In this document: in pieces, positions 34,951-43,613 of the stretch
How positions within the stretch are numbered: the first letter of the stretch is position 1
How the letters are laid out: every line of letters starts with the position of its first letter
Assembly: GCA_036307305.1 (NCBI GenBank)
Contig: JAXJXV010000002.1
Location: 1 to 64,000 of the forward strand
Direction: 5' to 3'
DNA length: 64,000 nt
DNA from: SIG607 sp036307305
Lineage (GTDB): Bacteria; Bacillota; Clostridia; Oscillospirales; Acutalibacteraceae
Notes under the pieces: generated by a model
Told to the model about the DNA's origin: nothing
Seen by the model: the letters and a program-made list of their open reading frames with translations, nothing else
The model's database searches: none
Program-made: the position numbers and the translations under genes

Positions 34951-36810
34951 TTATTTCTTTTTAATAAAGTAAATTGCACCATCGCACTTTCCGATAGAAT
35001 CGGTACTGCCGTGAATAACCTCAGCTATCTCATAACCCTCTTTAATGACGAAATCGCATTTCTGGTCAAGGTTAGAGTAGTTCATTGCAACTGCAACAAA
35101 TCCATCGTTATATGGATGAATCGTTGCAAATATCTGTGTATTCTTAGACACAAGCACCTTTTCTTTTACAATATCCTCAGCAACAATACTATAGAATTTA
35201 TGGAAATCCGTATCATCAAATGCACAGGCTTTTCCTATAAGATTCTGTTCAAGAGGCATATTGAGGAAATAAATATAACCCTTACCGTATTTGTTTTTAG
35301 AGAATACTACGTTACCCTGTTCATTACGTGCAAGAACTTCAGCGCCTACAGACTCAAGCTGAGCTTCAGCATTTACCCAGTATTCCATCTCGCCAAAAGA
35401 GAACTTTGCTTTGTGGTTCATACCCTTTTTAAGAATACCTGCAGAGGTGAGACCGAGCATATCTTCAACGTCACTGAGCTGTGAGCCGTCGTATGTAATA
35501 AACATTGTTGCGCCTTCATCTCTCACCTTGTCACGCATACCCCACCATGCTCTCTGATGCATAGTAGACCAACCGGCAAGAGAAGGAACTATATAAAGTT
35601 TACTGTCGGGAACAGGGTCATTGCTTACCGTAAACTTACAGTCAAGACCTGCCTGATTACCAAGCACGTAAGCAATAGAACCAACGCCCCATTTATCAAC
35701 ACCGTCTGTCAGCATAATAACTGCATCAGTATCTCTCTGTGGCATTTCCTCAAATGGAAGCTTATCAAGAACTTCGCCGAATTTTTTCATTTCTCTTGCA
35801 ACAGGCTTAGGTGTATTATCGGTTTCAAGAAGACCCAAATCTCTTTCAATCATACTCCACGGATAAGGAGGATTCTTCAAATCGACATGGTTAGGTCCGC
35901 ACCACCATAAATAGCCTTTAACATTATGGGCAAGAGAAGAAAACATATTGATTCTTTCAAAATCAGCAGCCACTTCCTGATTTCCAAGCATTCTTGAGAA
36001 AGAGCCTTGCTCTTCAAGAATAGTAGGCTTACCAGCAAGGTCAGCATAGAATGCGCACTGAACTGTTGGGAAAATAGTGGAACGCATTTTGTTCATAAGA
36101 TCTATATCATTATTAAGGGAGCGTGAAACGTACGGATGATTACACATATAGTCACAGATTTCACCCTGATCCTTAAGATTCCAACCAAATTCGTTTGGTT
36201 GAAGACCGTGCATACTTGAAGAAACAGGCCTTGTGGGGTCGGCGGCCTTAATAGCATTTCTTACAAAAGCGGTCCATACATAAGCTTCATATCTGTTATT
36301 AACAGGTCCCATACAGTTACTTTCGTTACCAAGTCCCCACATAACAATATTTTTACAATCCTTAATGCCATTAATAAAGCCTCTTATGAACTTATTTTCC
36401 CACATAAGAGCCTCAGCGTCACGAATCGGGTTTTTGCCATGAATTGCAGGGGGAATAAATATCCTGCCACTCATCCAACCGGTAACAACGGAAACCTGTA
36501 GCTGAATACCGTATTTATCACAAATACCCGCAAAGGTTTTAAAGTTTTCAATCTGCTGTGGATCAATTCCGTCTGAGCCGTCAAGAGGCTGCTCGGTTTC
36601 ATAGTCAACGTAGCATTTGTCGTTACCACACCACTCATAAAGCTTTTCTACCGGTTGAAAATCTCTCCAGTTAGGGAAACAGCGAATAAAACGAATTCCA
36701 TTATCAGCAAGAGCCTTTATATCGCTTTCAATAAGCTCACGATCAAAATGCTTCCACATATCAGTACCGTACTTACTGTCCCAAAAGTTACAGCCCAACA
36801 TAAATTTCAT
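34951..36810 (-). CDS. Clan GH-A glycoside hydrolase (GH5-like; candidate mannanase or mannosidase)
   Basis: 619 residues. The N-terminal 300 residues form a beta/alpha barrel: GIRFIRCFPNWRDFQP, the acid/base Glu163 in WGLGNESN and the putative nucleophile Glu267 in PTILEEQGSF, each at the end of a strand. YLWWCGPNHVD follows. The second half (about 345-619) looks like a class I amidotransferase/beta-galactosidase trimerisation-like fold and a small beta domain. No signal peptide is seen, so it acts on imported oligosaccharides. GH5 and GH42-like families are both conceivable; mannose specificity is inferred only from adjacent manA. ATG 36810 has GGGAGG upstream. Confidence 0.75.
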   Translation of the reverse strand: MKFMLGCNFWDSKYGTDMWKHFDRELIESDIKALADNGIRFIRCFPNWRDFQPVEKLYEWCGNDKCYVDYETEQPLDGSDGIDPQQIENFKTFAGICDKYGIQLQVSVVTGWMSGRIFIPPAIHGKNPIRDAEALMWENKFIRGFINGIKDCKNIVMWGLGNESNCMGPVNNRYEAYVWTAFVRNAIKAADPTRPVSSSMHGLQPNEFGWNLKDQGEICDYMCNHPYVSRSLNNDIDLMNKMRSTIFPTVQCAFYADLAGKPTILEEQGSFSRMLGNQEVAADFERINMFSSLAHNVKGYLWWCGPNHVDLKNPPYPWSMIERDLGLLETDNTPKPVAREMKKFGEVLDKLPFEEMPQRDTDAVIMLTDGVDKWGVGSIAYVLGNQAGLDCKFTVSNDPVPDSKLYIVPSLAGWSTMHQRAWWGMRDKVRDEGATMFITYDGSQLSDVEDMLGLTSAGILKKGMNHKAKFSFGEMEYWVNAEAQLESVGAEVLARNEQGNVVFSKNKYGKGYIYFLNMPLEQNLIGKACAFDDTDFHKFYSIVAEDIVKEKVLVSKNTQIFATIHPYNDGFVAVAMNYSNLDQKCDFVIKEGYEIAEVIHGSTDSIGKCDGAIYFIKKK

Positions 36811-36900
36811 TTTTATACCTCCCAATGAGAAAATGCACACACTTTATATGCATCTAAAAAAATAATAAAACATTAATCGTCATCAACATTTTACAAATGA

Positions 36901-36906
36901 ATTATA
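36901..36906 (-). promoter_or_regulatory. Extended -10 element for the clan-A glycosidase gene
   Basis: Leftward TGGTATAAT; no good -35 is present, so activation (for instance by the AraC protein encoded just upstream) is likely. Confidence 0.5.
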
Positions 36907-36960
36907 CCAACAATACCACAACTTTTCCACCAATAAATTTGGAAATTGCTTAAAAAAAAA

Positions 36961-37773
36961 CTATATTTTTGGATTATATAAGACTCTTTTTCTGTATTCT
37001 CTTGGTGTCACAGAAGTTTTAGTTTTAAAGAGCGAAGAAAAGTAACAATTATCGCTATATCCTATTCTCATTGCGATTTCTGCAACCGATAACGATGTAT
37101 CTCTGAGAAGCATTTTCGCTATTCGTATTTTACTTTCAAGCTGATAATTATAAGGAGTTGTACCAAGTTCCCTTAAGAAAAGTTTTACGCAATAATCGGT
37201 AGAACGGAAAATAACATCAGCCAGTTCTTTATTGCTTACTATTCTGTTAGTATTTTTATCGAGATAATCCTTTAAAAGCATTGCCTCTGCGCTCATCTGC
37301 GTTTTTTTATTTTTCTTGGAAAGCCGCGCTAACATTTCGTAAAATATTGCTTCTAAACGTTCTTCTTCAAATTCTTCAATACGCTGCGATTTGGAAATTT
37401 CAGCAACCTTTAAAAATAAATCCTTCATTCCGCTTCCGTCAAAATGCCACTTATCAGTCAGTCCGTATTCTTTTATAAGCAATAAAGGAAGAGTTCCTCC
37501 GACATTAATAAATATTTTTTTGAAAGGTTTTTCGGCAGATGCATAATAATTCTGATTTTCTCCTTGCCTTAAAAGATACACCTCATCCTTTTTTACAAGA
37601 CAATCTTTCGACCCTCTTGTAACATACCCTTCTCCGCTTGTTATGTATTCAATAACTGTAGTTTGAGAATTATTTCTGCAGATATGATAACTAGCATCAC
37701 AGTAAGAAATTCCTATAAGCTGAATTTTAAGAGGTGAACCTGAGCAGTTATATCCCTTGAGTATTTCTTTCAT
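36961..37773 (-). CDS. AraC-family transcriptional regulator
   Basis: 270 residues. The N-terminal cupin sensor includes EYITSGEGYVTRGSKDCLVK and a KDEVYLLRQGENQNYY segment. The C-terminal AraC domain has IVSNKELADVIFRSTDYCVK and LSVAEIAMRIGYSDNCYFSS, ending SVTPREYRKR. It lies between the divergent DUF4965-type gene and the downstream glycosidase gene, and is a candidate regulator of both. A direct repeat in the divergent gap (37834-37864) is a good candidate operator. Confidence 0.92.
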   Translation of the reverse strand: MKEILKGYNCSGSPLKIQLIGISYCDASYHICRNNSQTTVIEYITSGEGYVTRGSKDCLVKKDEVYLLRQGENQNYYASAEKPFKKIFINVGGTLPLLLIKEYGLTDKWHFDGSGMKDLFLKVAEISKSQRIEEFEEERLEAIFYEMLARLSKKNKKTQMSAEAMLLKDYLDKNTNRIVSNKELADVIFRSTDYCVKLFLRELGTTPYNYQLESKIRIAKMLLRDTSLSVAEIAMRIGYSDNCYFSSLFKTKTSVTPREYRKRVLYNPKI

Positions 37774-37799
37774 AAAACCCCATCTTCTTTTTTTGATAT

Positions 37800-37828
37800 A
37801 TTTTACTATATAACCGCGAAAAAATCAA
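37800..37828 (-). promoter_or_regulatory. Promoter of the AraC gene at 36961
   Basis: Leftward TTGATT (37823-37828), 17 bases, TAAAAT (37800-37805). Confidence 0.6.
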
Positions 37829-37833
37829 TATTT

Positions 37834-37864
37834 GAATTGTTTTCCTAATATTTCGAATTGTTTT
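37834..37864. promoter_or_regulatory. Tandem direct repeat, candidate AraC-type operator
   Basis: GAATTGTTTT occurs at 37834-37843 and 37855-37864, a 21-base (two helical turn) spacing, each preceded by AATATTT. It ends just upstream of the region expected for the -35 of the rightward gene, whose perfect TATAAT (37892-37897) lacks a good -35. This is the usual geometry for AraC-family activation. Confidence 0.55.
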
Positions 37865-37929
37865 TCTCTACTTTTGATTGTGTTTTTATTGTATAATAAA
37901 ATAAAAAAACCGCAGGAGGTCACAATATT

Positions 37930-39795
37930 ATGAAAATGGGAATGCCCGCTATTCCGCTTATTACCATAGACCCTTATTTTTCCGTTTGGGGTAAAAAAGG
38001 TGATTTAAACGGTGCTAATCACACAATGCACTGGACAGGTAAAAACAACACAATTCTTGGTACTGTAACCATAGATGGTGAAACTTACTGTTTTATCGGC
38101 AGCAAACCCTCACAGCCTATAAAACAGGTTTCTATTGACGCTGACGCTTTGTCCACCTACGCCGTATACGAAGGTGCAGGGATACGACTTTTTGTTACAT
38201 TCACAACGCCTGTAATGGCAGACAGTCTTTATTATTCTTCACGCCCTGTTTCGTACATAAAAATTTCTTATGAAAGCATTGACTCAAATGAGCATCAGAT
38301 TTCTGTGCATCTTGCCTTTTCAGAAGAATTTGTTCTTAACAATGCAGGTGAAGGCAGAGCTGTTTCCGAAGAGGTTTCCGATGATACCGTAACCTGTATA
38401 AAAATGAGCAACGGCTATCAGACAGTACTTGGTAAAAGAGGCGACGATATTCGTATAGATTGGGGTAGCTTCTATCTTGCTGCTAAAGGCGAAGCGAAAG
38501 TAGGCAATATCTGTCATTACAATCTCTACTGCGTTTACATTGAAAAAGAAATCGAAAACGAAACCGTATTCGCAGTAGCTTACGACGATATTGAAAGTAT
38601 AAAATATTTTGATTCTAATCTTAAAGCTTACTGGAAAAAAGACGGTAAAACCATTAATGAAGCAATTGTTGAAGCACTTGATGAATATGACAGTCTTTTT
38701 GAAAAGTGTCAGGATTTTTCCAACAAGCTTATAAAGGAAGCTACAGCCAAAGGCGGTGAAAAATACGCAGATTTACTTTGTCTTGCTTATCGTCAGGTTA
38801 TGGCGGCTCATAAGCTTGTTGTAGATAATGACGGTAATAACCTTTACATTTCCAAGGAATGTCATTCCAACGGCTGCGCCGCTACTGTTGACGTAACCTA
38901 TCCCAGTGCGCCGATGTATCTTTATTACAATACCGAGCTATTAAAGGGTATGCTACGTCCTGTTTTCAAATATGCTTCTATGGAAAGTTGGCCATACGAT
39001 TTTGCTCCTCACGACGTAGGACAGTATCCGTTTGTTACAGGTCAATACTATGGTATGAATATTGAAAATCAGATGCCTGTTGAAGAATGTGGTAATATCC
39101 TCGTTCTTATGTCTGCTATCAGCGAGGTTGACGGCAACTGTGATTTTGCACGTGAAAATATAGAGCTTCTAGACAAATGGAGTAAATATCTTATTCAGTA
39201 CGGAGAGGACCCTGAATTTCAGCTATGTACCGACGATTTTGCAGGAAGACTGGCTCATAACTGCAACCTTTCTATCAAAGCGATTATGGGTATTGCGGGA
39301 CTTGCTCGTATTTACGATAAGCTTGGCAGAAAGGCGGATAGTGAGGAATTGCTCGGCATAGCAGAGAAATATGCAAAATCATTTATAGAACGCGCCTCTA
39401 ATAAGGACGGAAGCTTCCGTCTTGCTTTTGACAAAGAAGGCACATTCTCACTTAAATACAATGCAGTATGGGATAAGCTTTGGAAAACGGAGTTGTTCCC
39501 CGAAAGCTTCTATATTAACGAAATTGAGCGTTATAAGAAAGAGACTCTCCCCTATGGTATTCCTCTTGACAACCGAGAGAAATACACTAAATCCGACTGG
39601 ATGATTTGGGCTGCCTGTCTTGCTGATAAAAAAGAAGATTTCAAGTTTATTGCAGAGCTTTTATGGAAGGCGTATAACGTTCAGCGCTGTAATGCCCCTA
39701 TGACCGATTGGTTCTTTGCCGATACAAGTGAAATGAGAGCCTTCCGTCACCGAACGGTTCAGGGCGGCTTGTTCATAAAGTTACTTTTTAGCTAA
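37930..39795 (+). CDS. DUF5127/DUF4965/DUF1793-type protein (glutaminase A-like, six-hairpin glycosidase fold)
   Basis: 621 residues in the layout of fungal GtaA-like proteins: an N-terminal beta-sandwich (IPLITIDPYFSVW, with MHWTGK) and, from about 250, an alpha/alpha-toroid with YADLLCLAYRQVMAAHKLV, then FAPHDVGQYPF and a late YFADTSEMRAFRHRTVQGG-like end. The toroid resembles six-hairpin glycosidases, so a carbohydrate substrate is as likely as the glutaminase activity in the name. No signal peptide. GGAGGT lies nine bases before the ATG. Probably under control of the divergent AraC regulator. Confidence 0.78.
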   Translation: MKMGMPAIPLITIDPYFSVWGKKGDLNGANHTMHWTGKNNTILGTVTIDGETYCFIGSKPSQPIKQVSIDADALSTYAVYEGAGIRLFVTFTTPVMADSLYYSSRPVSYIKISYESIDSNEHQISVHLAFSEEFVLNNAGEGRAVSEEVSDDTVTCIKMSNGYQTVLGKRGDDIRIDWGSFYLAAKGEAKVGNICHYNLYCVYIEKEIENETVFAVAYDDIESIKYFDSNLKAYWKKDGKTINEAIVEALDEYDSLFEKCQDFSNKLIKEATAKGGEKYADLLCLAYRQVMAAHKLVVDNDGNNLYISKECHSNGCAATVDVTYPSAPMYLYYNTELLKGMLRPVFKYASMESWPYDFAPHDVGQYPFVTGQYYGMNIENQMPVEECGNILVLMSAISEVDGNCDFARENIELLDKWSKYLIQYGEDPEFQLCTDDFAGRLAHNCNLSIKAIMGIAGLARIYDKLGRKADSEELLGIAEKYAKSFIERASNKDGSFRLAFDKEGTFSLKYNAVWDKLWKTELFPESFYINEIERYKKETLPYGIPLDNREKYTKSDWMIWAACLADKKEDFKFIAELLWKAYNVQRCNAPMTDWFFADTSEMRAFRHRTVQGGLFIKLLFS

Positions 39796-39819
39796 AACAC
39801 AAAACCGTAAGTGAAATTG

Positions 39820-40127
39820 AACAAGTCCAGTAAAAACGGACAATAGAAAAAAGAACCCTCCTATGGTAGAATTAAAACAACTACCATAGGAGGAATTTTT
39901 TATGCATAGAAGTTATCGACACATATAACAGTATGAAAAGGAATTATTAAAATTAAAGGAAGAAGGATTAACTGTAAAAGCAATAGGAGAAAGATATGGT
40001 TTAACATATGAGCAAACTCACGAATTTTTCAAAAGATATAATAGAAGACAGCGAAAAATAGCAGCCGGTATATCATTAAAACGCAAAGGACGACCGCCGA
40101 AAGATTACGTTGTTAGTGAACAAGATA
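39820..40127 (+). mobile_element. IS3-like insertion sequence remnant (left end and truncated first ORF)
   Basis: The region holds an IS left end, a 13-base RBS-masking hairpin and a truncated orfA. No right end, orfB or target duplication is seen. Homology stops abruptly near 40127, where a different coding fragment begins, so the element was cut by deletion. The left boundary is approximate. Confidence 0.65.
39857..39893 (+). repeat. Inverted repeat masking the transposase ribosome site
   Basis: CCTCCTATGGTAG (39857-39869) and CTACCATAGGAGG (39881-39893) form a perfect 13-base stem with an 11-base loop. The right arm is itself the AGGAGG site of the orfA start at 39902, so transcripts entering from outside would hide the site. 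Confidence 0.8.
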
Positions 40128-40150
40128 TTTTACCGACGTCAACACTGTAA
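39902..40150 (+). pseudogene. IS3-family orfA-type transposase fragment with internal stop
   Basis: ATG 39902 reads MHRSYRHI, then TAA at 39926, then continues in the same frame as QYEKELLKLKEEGLTVK, IGERYGLTYEQ, FFKRYNRRQRKIAAG and KRKGRPPKDY, the helix-turn-helix region of this transposase type. A single base change could account for the stop. The downstream half is missing. Confidence 0.75.
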
Positions 40151-40269
40151 CAGCTAATTATAAAGTAACTACCTATCACGGCTACGACCCTGAAAATATA
40201 AACAGTGAGCATATCGACTACTGTTTTATAAACGACAAAATCCGCCCTTTGAATTATAGGCTTCATTAG
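40129..40269 (+). pseudogene. C-terminal fragment of an endonuclease/exonuclease/phosphatase-family protein
   Basis: A 46-codon open stretch without a start reads TTYHGYDPENINSEHIDYCF and ends RPLNYRLH with a stop at 40267. The (S/E)xHIDYxF motif next to the C-terminus is characteristic of EEP-superfamily phosphodiesterases. It begins where the IS remnant ends. The rest of 39796-40366 holds no other gene. Confidence 0.6.
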
Positions 40270-40285
40270 ACTCAAAATATAAAGC

Positions 40286-40324
40286 AAAAACAGCGAGTTA
40301 TAAATAAACTCGCTGTTTTTATTA
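40286..40324. terminator. Terminator after the sugar kinase gene
   Basis: Stem AAAAACAGCGAGTT/AACTCGCTGTTTTT with T runs on both strands. Confidence 0.75.
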
Positions 40325-40366
40325 TTAGTAGCTTATCATACCATTGGAAAGCAATCTGCTTACATT

Positions 40367-41281
40367 TTATGTTACCGAATCATCTGTTATCGGTCTTGCA
40401 GATTCTATAGGCATAATTCTAATATACTCAGGATCGTAATCAGGTATTGCCTCAGTGTTAGTAACAACAAAAGCACTAACCCTTGTTGCCATTTCCAACG
40501 AAAAAACAATATCCCTAGTGGTCATATAACTATACATAAAAGTAGCAGAAAAGCTATCACCAGCCCCTACACTTGATACAGCTTCGACCCTTTTACCATA
40601 ATTTCTAAATCCCTTCTTATTACAACTATCATAAACATAAGATCCTTTATTGCCTAATGTGATAATCACAAATTTTATGCGAGGATATTTTTCGGCAAGT
40701 TTTTCAGCCGCTTTTTGATAGTCAAGTTCCTTGCCAAACAGAATATTTGTAACAAAGTCCAATTCTTCATCGCTTATTTTAAGAACGGTTGCAGTTTCTA
40801 CACCAAAAATCACGGCCTTTTCGGTTGAAAACGGCTGTCTAATATTGAGGTCAACAAAAATTTCTTCAAAGTTTCCTCGGGAAACAAGTTTTTTAATCTG
40901 CGAAAAATTCCATTCGCCTCTAAGAGATAGTGTTCCGAAATAAAGAATATCAAACTTTTTCTTTAAAACATCGCTTATATCAATATAATCGTACGCAACA
41001 TCGTTCAACAGATTATAAGTAGGAACAGAATTTTCATCCAGCGAAACAAGGCATTTTCCCGTTTCCTTTTCATTCGTTACGACGTAATCGGTTTTAACAC
41101 CTTTATTTTCAATTTCTTTGAGAGTATCACACTTAAGACTGTCATTACCCACAGATGAAAGCAGATACGCCTCGCCCCCATTTTTCACAAAGTGAGCTGC
41201 AAAATTAAATGGTGCGCCACCAATTACACTTTTATGGGAATAAATATCCCACAGAATTTCACCGAACGCCAAAGCTTTCAT
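40367..41281 (-). CDS. PfkB-family carbohydrate kinase (fructokinase-like)
   Basis: A ribokinase-fold sugar kinase of 304 residues. The N-terminal signature IGGAPFNFAAHF and the catalytic anion-hole motif SSVGAGDSFSATF (general base Asp) are present. Sequence style (ALAFGEILWDIYSH) fits fructokinases, but 2-keto-3-deoxy-sugar kinases are in the same family; the neighbours (an enolase-superfamily dehydratase) make the latter worth testing. ATG 41281 is preferred over TTG 41290. It lies one base after the SGNH hydrolase gene. Confidence 0.88.
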   Translation of the reverse strand: MKALAFGEILWDIYSHKSVIGGAPFNFAAHFVKNGGEAYLLSSVGNDSLKCDTLKEIENKGVKTDYVVTNEKETGKCLVSLDENSVPTYNLLNDVAYDYIDISDVLKKKFDILYFGTLSLRGEWNFSQIKKLVSRGNFEEIFVDLNIRQPFSTEKAVIFGVETATVLKISDEELDFVTNILFGKELDYQKAAEKLAEKYPRIKFVIITLGNKGSYVYDSCNKKGFRNYGKRVEAVSSVGAGDSFSATFMYSYMTTRDIVFSLEMATRVSAFVVTNTEAIPDYDPEYIRIMPIESARPITDDSVT

Positions 41282-41282
41282 T

Positions 41283-41876
41283 TTATTCAATCCCTAACTG
41301 TTCCAGTATAACCTTTGCTACCTGTTGGGCGATAATTTCATTTCCCTCAGCACTGTGATGAAGATTATCCTCACACTTATAATATCTTTTATCCTGCTTA
41401 CAAAGAGTATATAAATCATTAACGGGAACGTTTTCTTCTTTCATCAGCTTAAGCGCCGCTTCGTTATAGATTTTTACCGATTCCTTTTCAAGATTAAAAA
41501 CAGCGCCCGTACCTGTATTATCCTGTGCATGATTATCTGCAGGAAGAGGGGTCGTGGTAGCAAATACAGGCTTTGCACCTGCCGCGCGGGCAAGTTCAAT
41601 AATTCGTTTGAGACCGTAAGTGTATTCTTCGGTCGTAAATAGAGGTCTGTCAAGAAAAGGAGCGCCGCCTATATCCCAATAGCCGTTATTAAAATGCACA
41701 AGGTCAACCTTTCCTGTGGTTTCCAGAAGACTTGCTAACTGCCAGAGCGAATAATAGGTAAATCTTCCGTTGTCACCCTCAGCATAGTAAACCTCACATT
41801 TACCCTCAAGCAATTCCTTAACCCTGTGAGAATACCAGGCTCTTATTGAGTCACCAAGTAAAATAACCTTTTTCAT
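41283..41876 (-). CDS. SGNH/GDSL-type hydrolase (probable carbohydrate esterase)
   Basis: 197 residues. The block I nucleophile Ser is in ILLGDSIRAWY, the block III Asn in LVHFNNGYWDIGG, and the catalytic Asp-His pair in CEDNLHHSAEGNEI. No signal peptide. It probably removes ester groups (for example acetyl) from imported sugars; substrate unknown. Cotranscribed with the PfkB kinase from its own strong promoter. Confidence 0.85.
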   Translation of the reverse strand: MKKVILLGDSIRAWYSHRVKELLEGKCEVYYAEGDNGRFTYYSLWQLASLLETTGKVDLVHFNNGYWDIGGAPFLDRPLFTTEEYTYGLKRIIELARAAGAKPVFATTTPLPADNHAQDNTGTGAVFNLEKESVKIYNEAALKLMKEENVPVNDLYTLCKQDKRYYKCEDNLHHSAEGNEIIAQQVAKVILEQLGIE

Positions 41877-41911
41877 AACATCACCTTAAACCAAATTTTT
41901 ACTTTACAAAC

Positions 41912-41940
41912 ATTATATATTTATGTATATCTGATGTCAA
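41912..41940 (-). promoter_or_regulatory. Consensus promoter of the SGNH hydrolase-kinase pair
   Basis: Perfect TTGACA (41935-41940), 17 bases, perfect TATAAT (41912-41917), leftward. Confidence 0.85.
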
Positions 41941-41943
41941 TAA

Positions 41944-41968
41944 AAAAAGTCTGAGAAAACTCAGACTT
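41944..41968 (-). terminator. Terminator of the GH28-dehydratase-GH16-SDR operon
   Basis: Stem AAGTCTGAG/CTCAGACTT with an AAAA loop and a T run on the leftward strand; it includes the SDR stop codon. Confidence 0.85.
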
Positions 41969-42764
41969 CTTCCATTTGTTTGCGCTTAAGCTCAGTGAGC
42001 AACTCAGGATACAACTGACAAGACATACCGCCGTCAACTATAAGCTCGGTACCCGTTGTGTTTTTTGACATATCGGTAGCAAAATACCACACTGCATTTG
42101 CTACGTCCTCATAATCGGAAATATCACCTATAGGAGTAAGCGTACCGTTTACAATCTGCTTGCTTCCCATCTGATACCAACGCTCTGTCTTTATAGTACC
42201 TGGAAGCACTACGTTACATCTTATTCCGTATCTGCCAAGGTCAAGCGCCAAAGCTTTTGAAAGAGCATTTATGCCACCCTTTGATGCCGAATACGCCGCT
42301 CTGTTAGGAATAGCTCTGTACGCGGTATTTGAGCTTAAAAAGACCACCGAACCCTTATGATGTTCTTTCATTCTTATTGCCGCCTGACGAATCATAGTAA
42401 AATTCCACACAAGATTTGTTTCAAAAACTTTTCTGAACTCGTCTACGTCCTGAGTAAAGAAATCAAGTCCCTTTGCAGGGTCGCTGCCGTAACCCATATT
42501 AGCCGCATTAAGAACTATTGCCTCAACGAATTTACCGCATTTATCAATATCACTGAATATATCAATAACCTGCTGTTCGCTTCCTATGTTACACTCGTAA
42601 CCTTTTGAGAAAACTCCGTACGTATCCGAAAGAGCTTTTGCCGCCTTTTCGGCTTCACTACCATTTCTACTGGTAATAAACACATCCCACCCATTCTTCG
42701 CAAAAAGCTCGGCAATGCCGTAGCCTGTATTGCTTTGGGCACCTGTAATAAAAACTGCACTCAT
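41961..42764 (-). CDS. Short-chain dehydrogenase/reductase
   Basis: A classical SDR of 267 residues. The cofactor motif is TGAQSNTGYGIA, followed by LNAANM (NNAG-like), the catalytic Ser in VVFLSSNTA and the Tyr-Lys pair in YSASKGG. The substrate is not evident. Its place after a galactonate-dehydratase-like gene makes oxidation of a sugar to its lactone or acid plausible. Two bases after GH16, last gene of the operon. Confidence 0.9.
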   Translation of the reverse strand: MSAVFITGAQSNTGYGIAELFAKNGWDVFITSRNGSEAEKAAKALSDTYGVFSKGYECNIGSEQQVIDIFSDIDKCGKFVEAIVLNAANMGYGSDPAKGLDFFTQDVDEFRKVFETNLVWNFTMIRQAAIRMKEHHKGSVVFLSSNTAYRAIPNRAAYSASKGGINALSKALALDLGRYGIRCNVVLPGTIKTERWYQMGSKQIVNGTLTPIGDISDYEDVANAVWYFATDMSKNTTGTELIVDGGMSCQLYPELLTELKRKQMEEV

Positions 42765-42765
42765 A

Positions 42766-43605
42766 TTATTTCACCCTATCAAATACTCTAACGTAATCAA
42801 CGATAAATTCATCATTTTTAACTTCTTTATAATCAGAATTGTCATTAACCCAACCCGGTATAAAACCACGCCAACCATTAGGCTCTGTTCCTATAAGTAT
42901 AAATGTATCGGTGTGAGAAGCCACTTCGGTAATTTTTCTTCCGCTTTGCACACCGTCTACAAAGAATGTGTATCCGTCTTCTTCCCAAAGACAGCCAAAC
43001 CTGTGCCAACCGTCAGGATTATCAACTTTAATCAAATCCTTAAAACCTGCATATTCGTGCGCTTCTTTGGTAGTAGCAAATTTTTGATTTTTACCGTAAC
43101 CGCCGTAATGAATATAATGTGGCATATACATACCACTAACAAATGCTTCCATTATATCCACTTCACAACCTGCTTTTTTCTCGTCAAAATGGCAACCAAT
43201 AGTTGGAGACTGAATCCAGAAAGCACTCCACCAATTATCGCCTTTTTGAAGCTTACAGCGACATTCATAATAACCGAATGTATGTTCAAATTTCGGTTCT
43301 TTTAGTTCAGCAATAGGCCATCTTTCAATTTCGTTTGGACGGTCACACCAATTTTCGCCCGTCTGAAGCTGACAGGAATAAAATTTTCCGTCTTTTTCCA
43401 CAAGTTTAAAATGAATATTACTGTTTTCAAACTCAAGTCCTTCATCCTCTATCCAACAGGGATGCTCTTTGTGGAACATATGATGTCTGAAGCTCCACTT
43501 ATTTTTATCAAGGCTGTCTCCGTCAAATTCATCTGCCCACGTAAGCTTCCACTCACCATCGGGAAGTATTGACGGTTCGTGATTTTCTATCTTAAACTCT
43601 TTCAT
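42766..43605 (-). CDS. GH16-family glycoside hydrolase
   Basis: 279 residues with the GH16 jelly-roll and the catalytic motif E-x-D-x-x-E as Glu148-Val-Asp150-Ile-Met-Glu153 (CEVDIMEAF). Typical flanks are WADEFDGDSLDKNKW at the N-terminus, GYYECRCKLQ before the active site and WHRFGCLWEEDGYTFFVDG after it. GH16 covers beta-glucanases, agarases, porphyranases and carrageenases; the exact type cannot be read here. No signal peptide, so it probably acts on imported oligosaccharides. GAGGTGA precedes the ATG. Confidence 0.9.
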   Translation of the reverse strand: MKEFKIENHEPSILPDGEWKLTWADEFDGDSLDKNKWSFRHHMFHKEHPCWIEDEGLEFENSNIHFKLVEKDGKFYSCQLQTGENWCDRPNEIERWPIAELKEPKFEHTFGYYECRCKLQKGDNWWSAFWIQSPTIGCHFDEKKAGCEVDIMEAFVSGMYMPHYIHYGGYGKNQKFATTKEAHEYAGFKDLIKVDNPDGWHRFGCLWEEDGYTFFVDGVQSGRKITEVASHTDTFILIGTEPNGWRGFIPGWVNDNSDYKEVKNDEFIVDYVRVFDRVK

Positions 43606-43613
43606 ATTTCACC

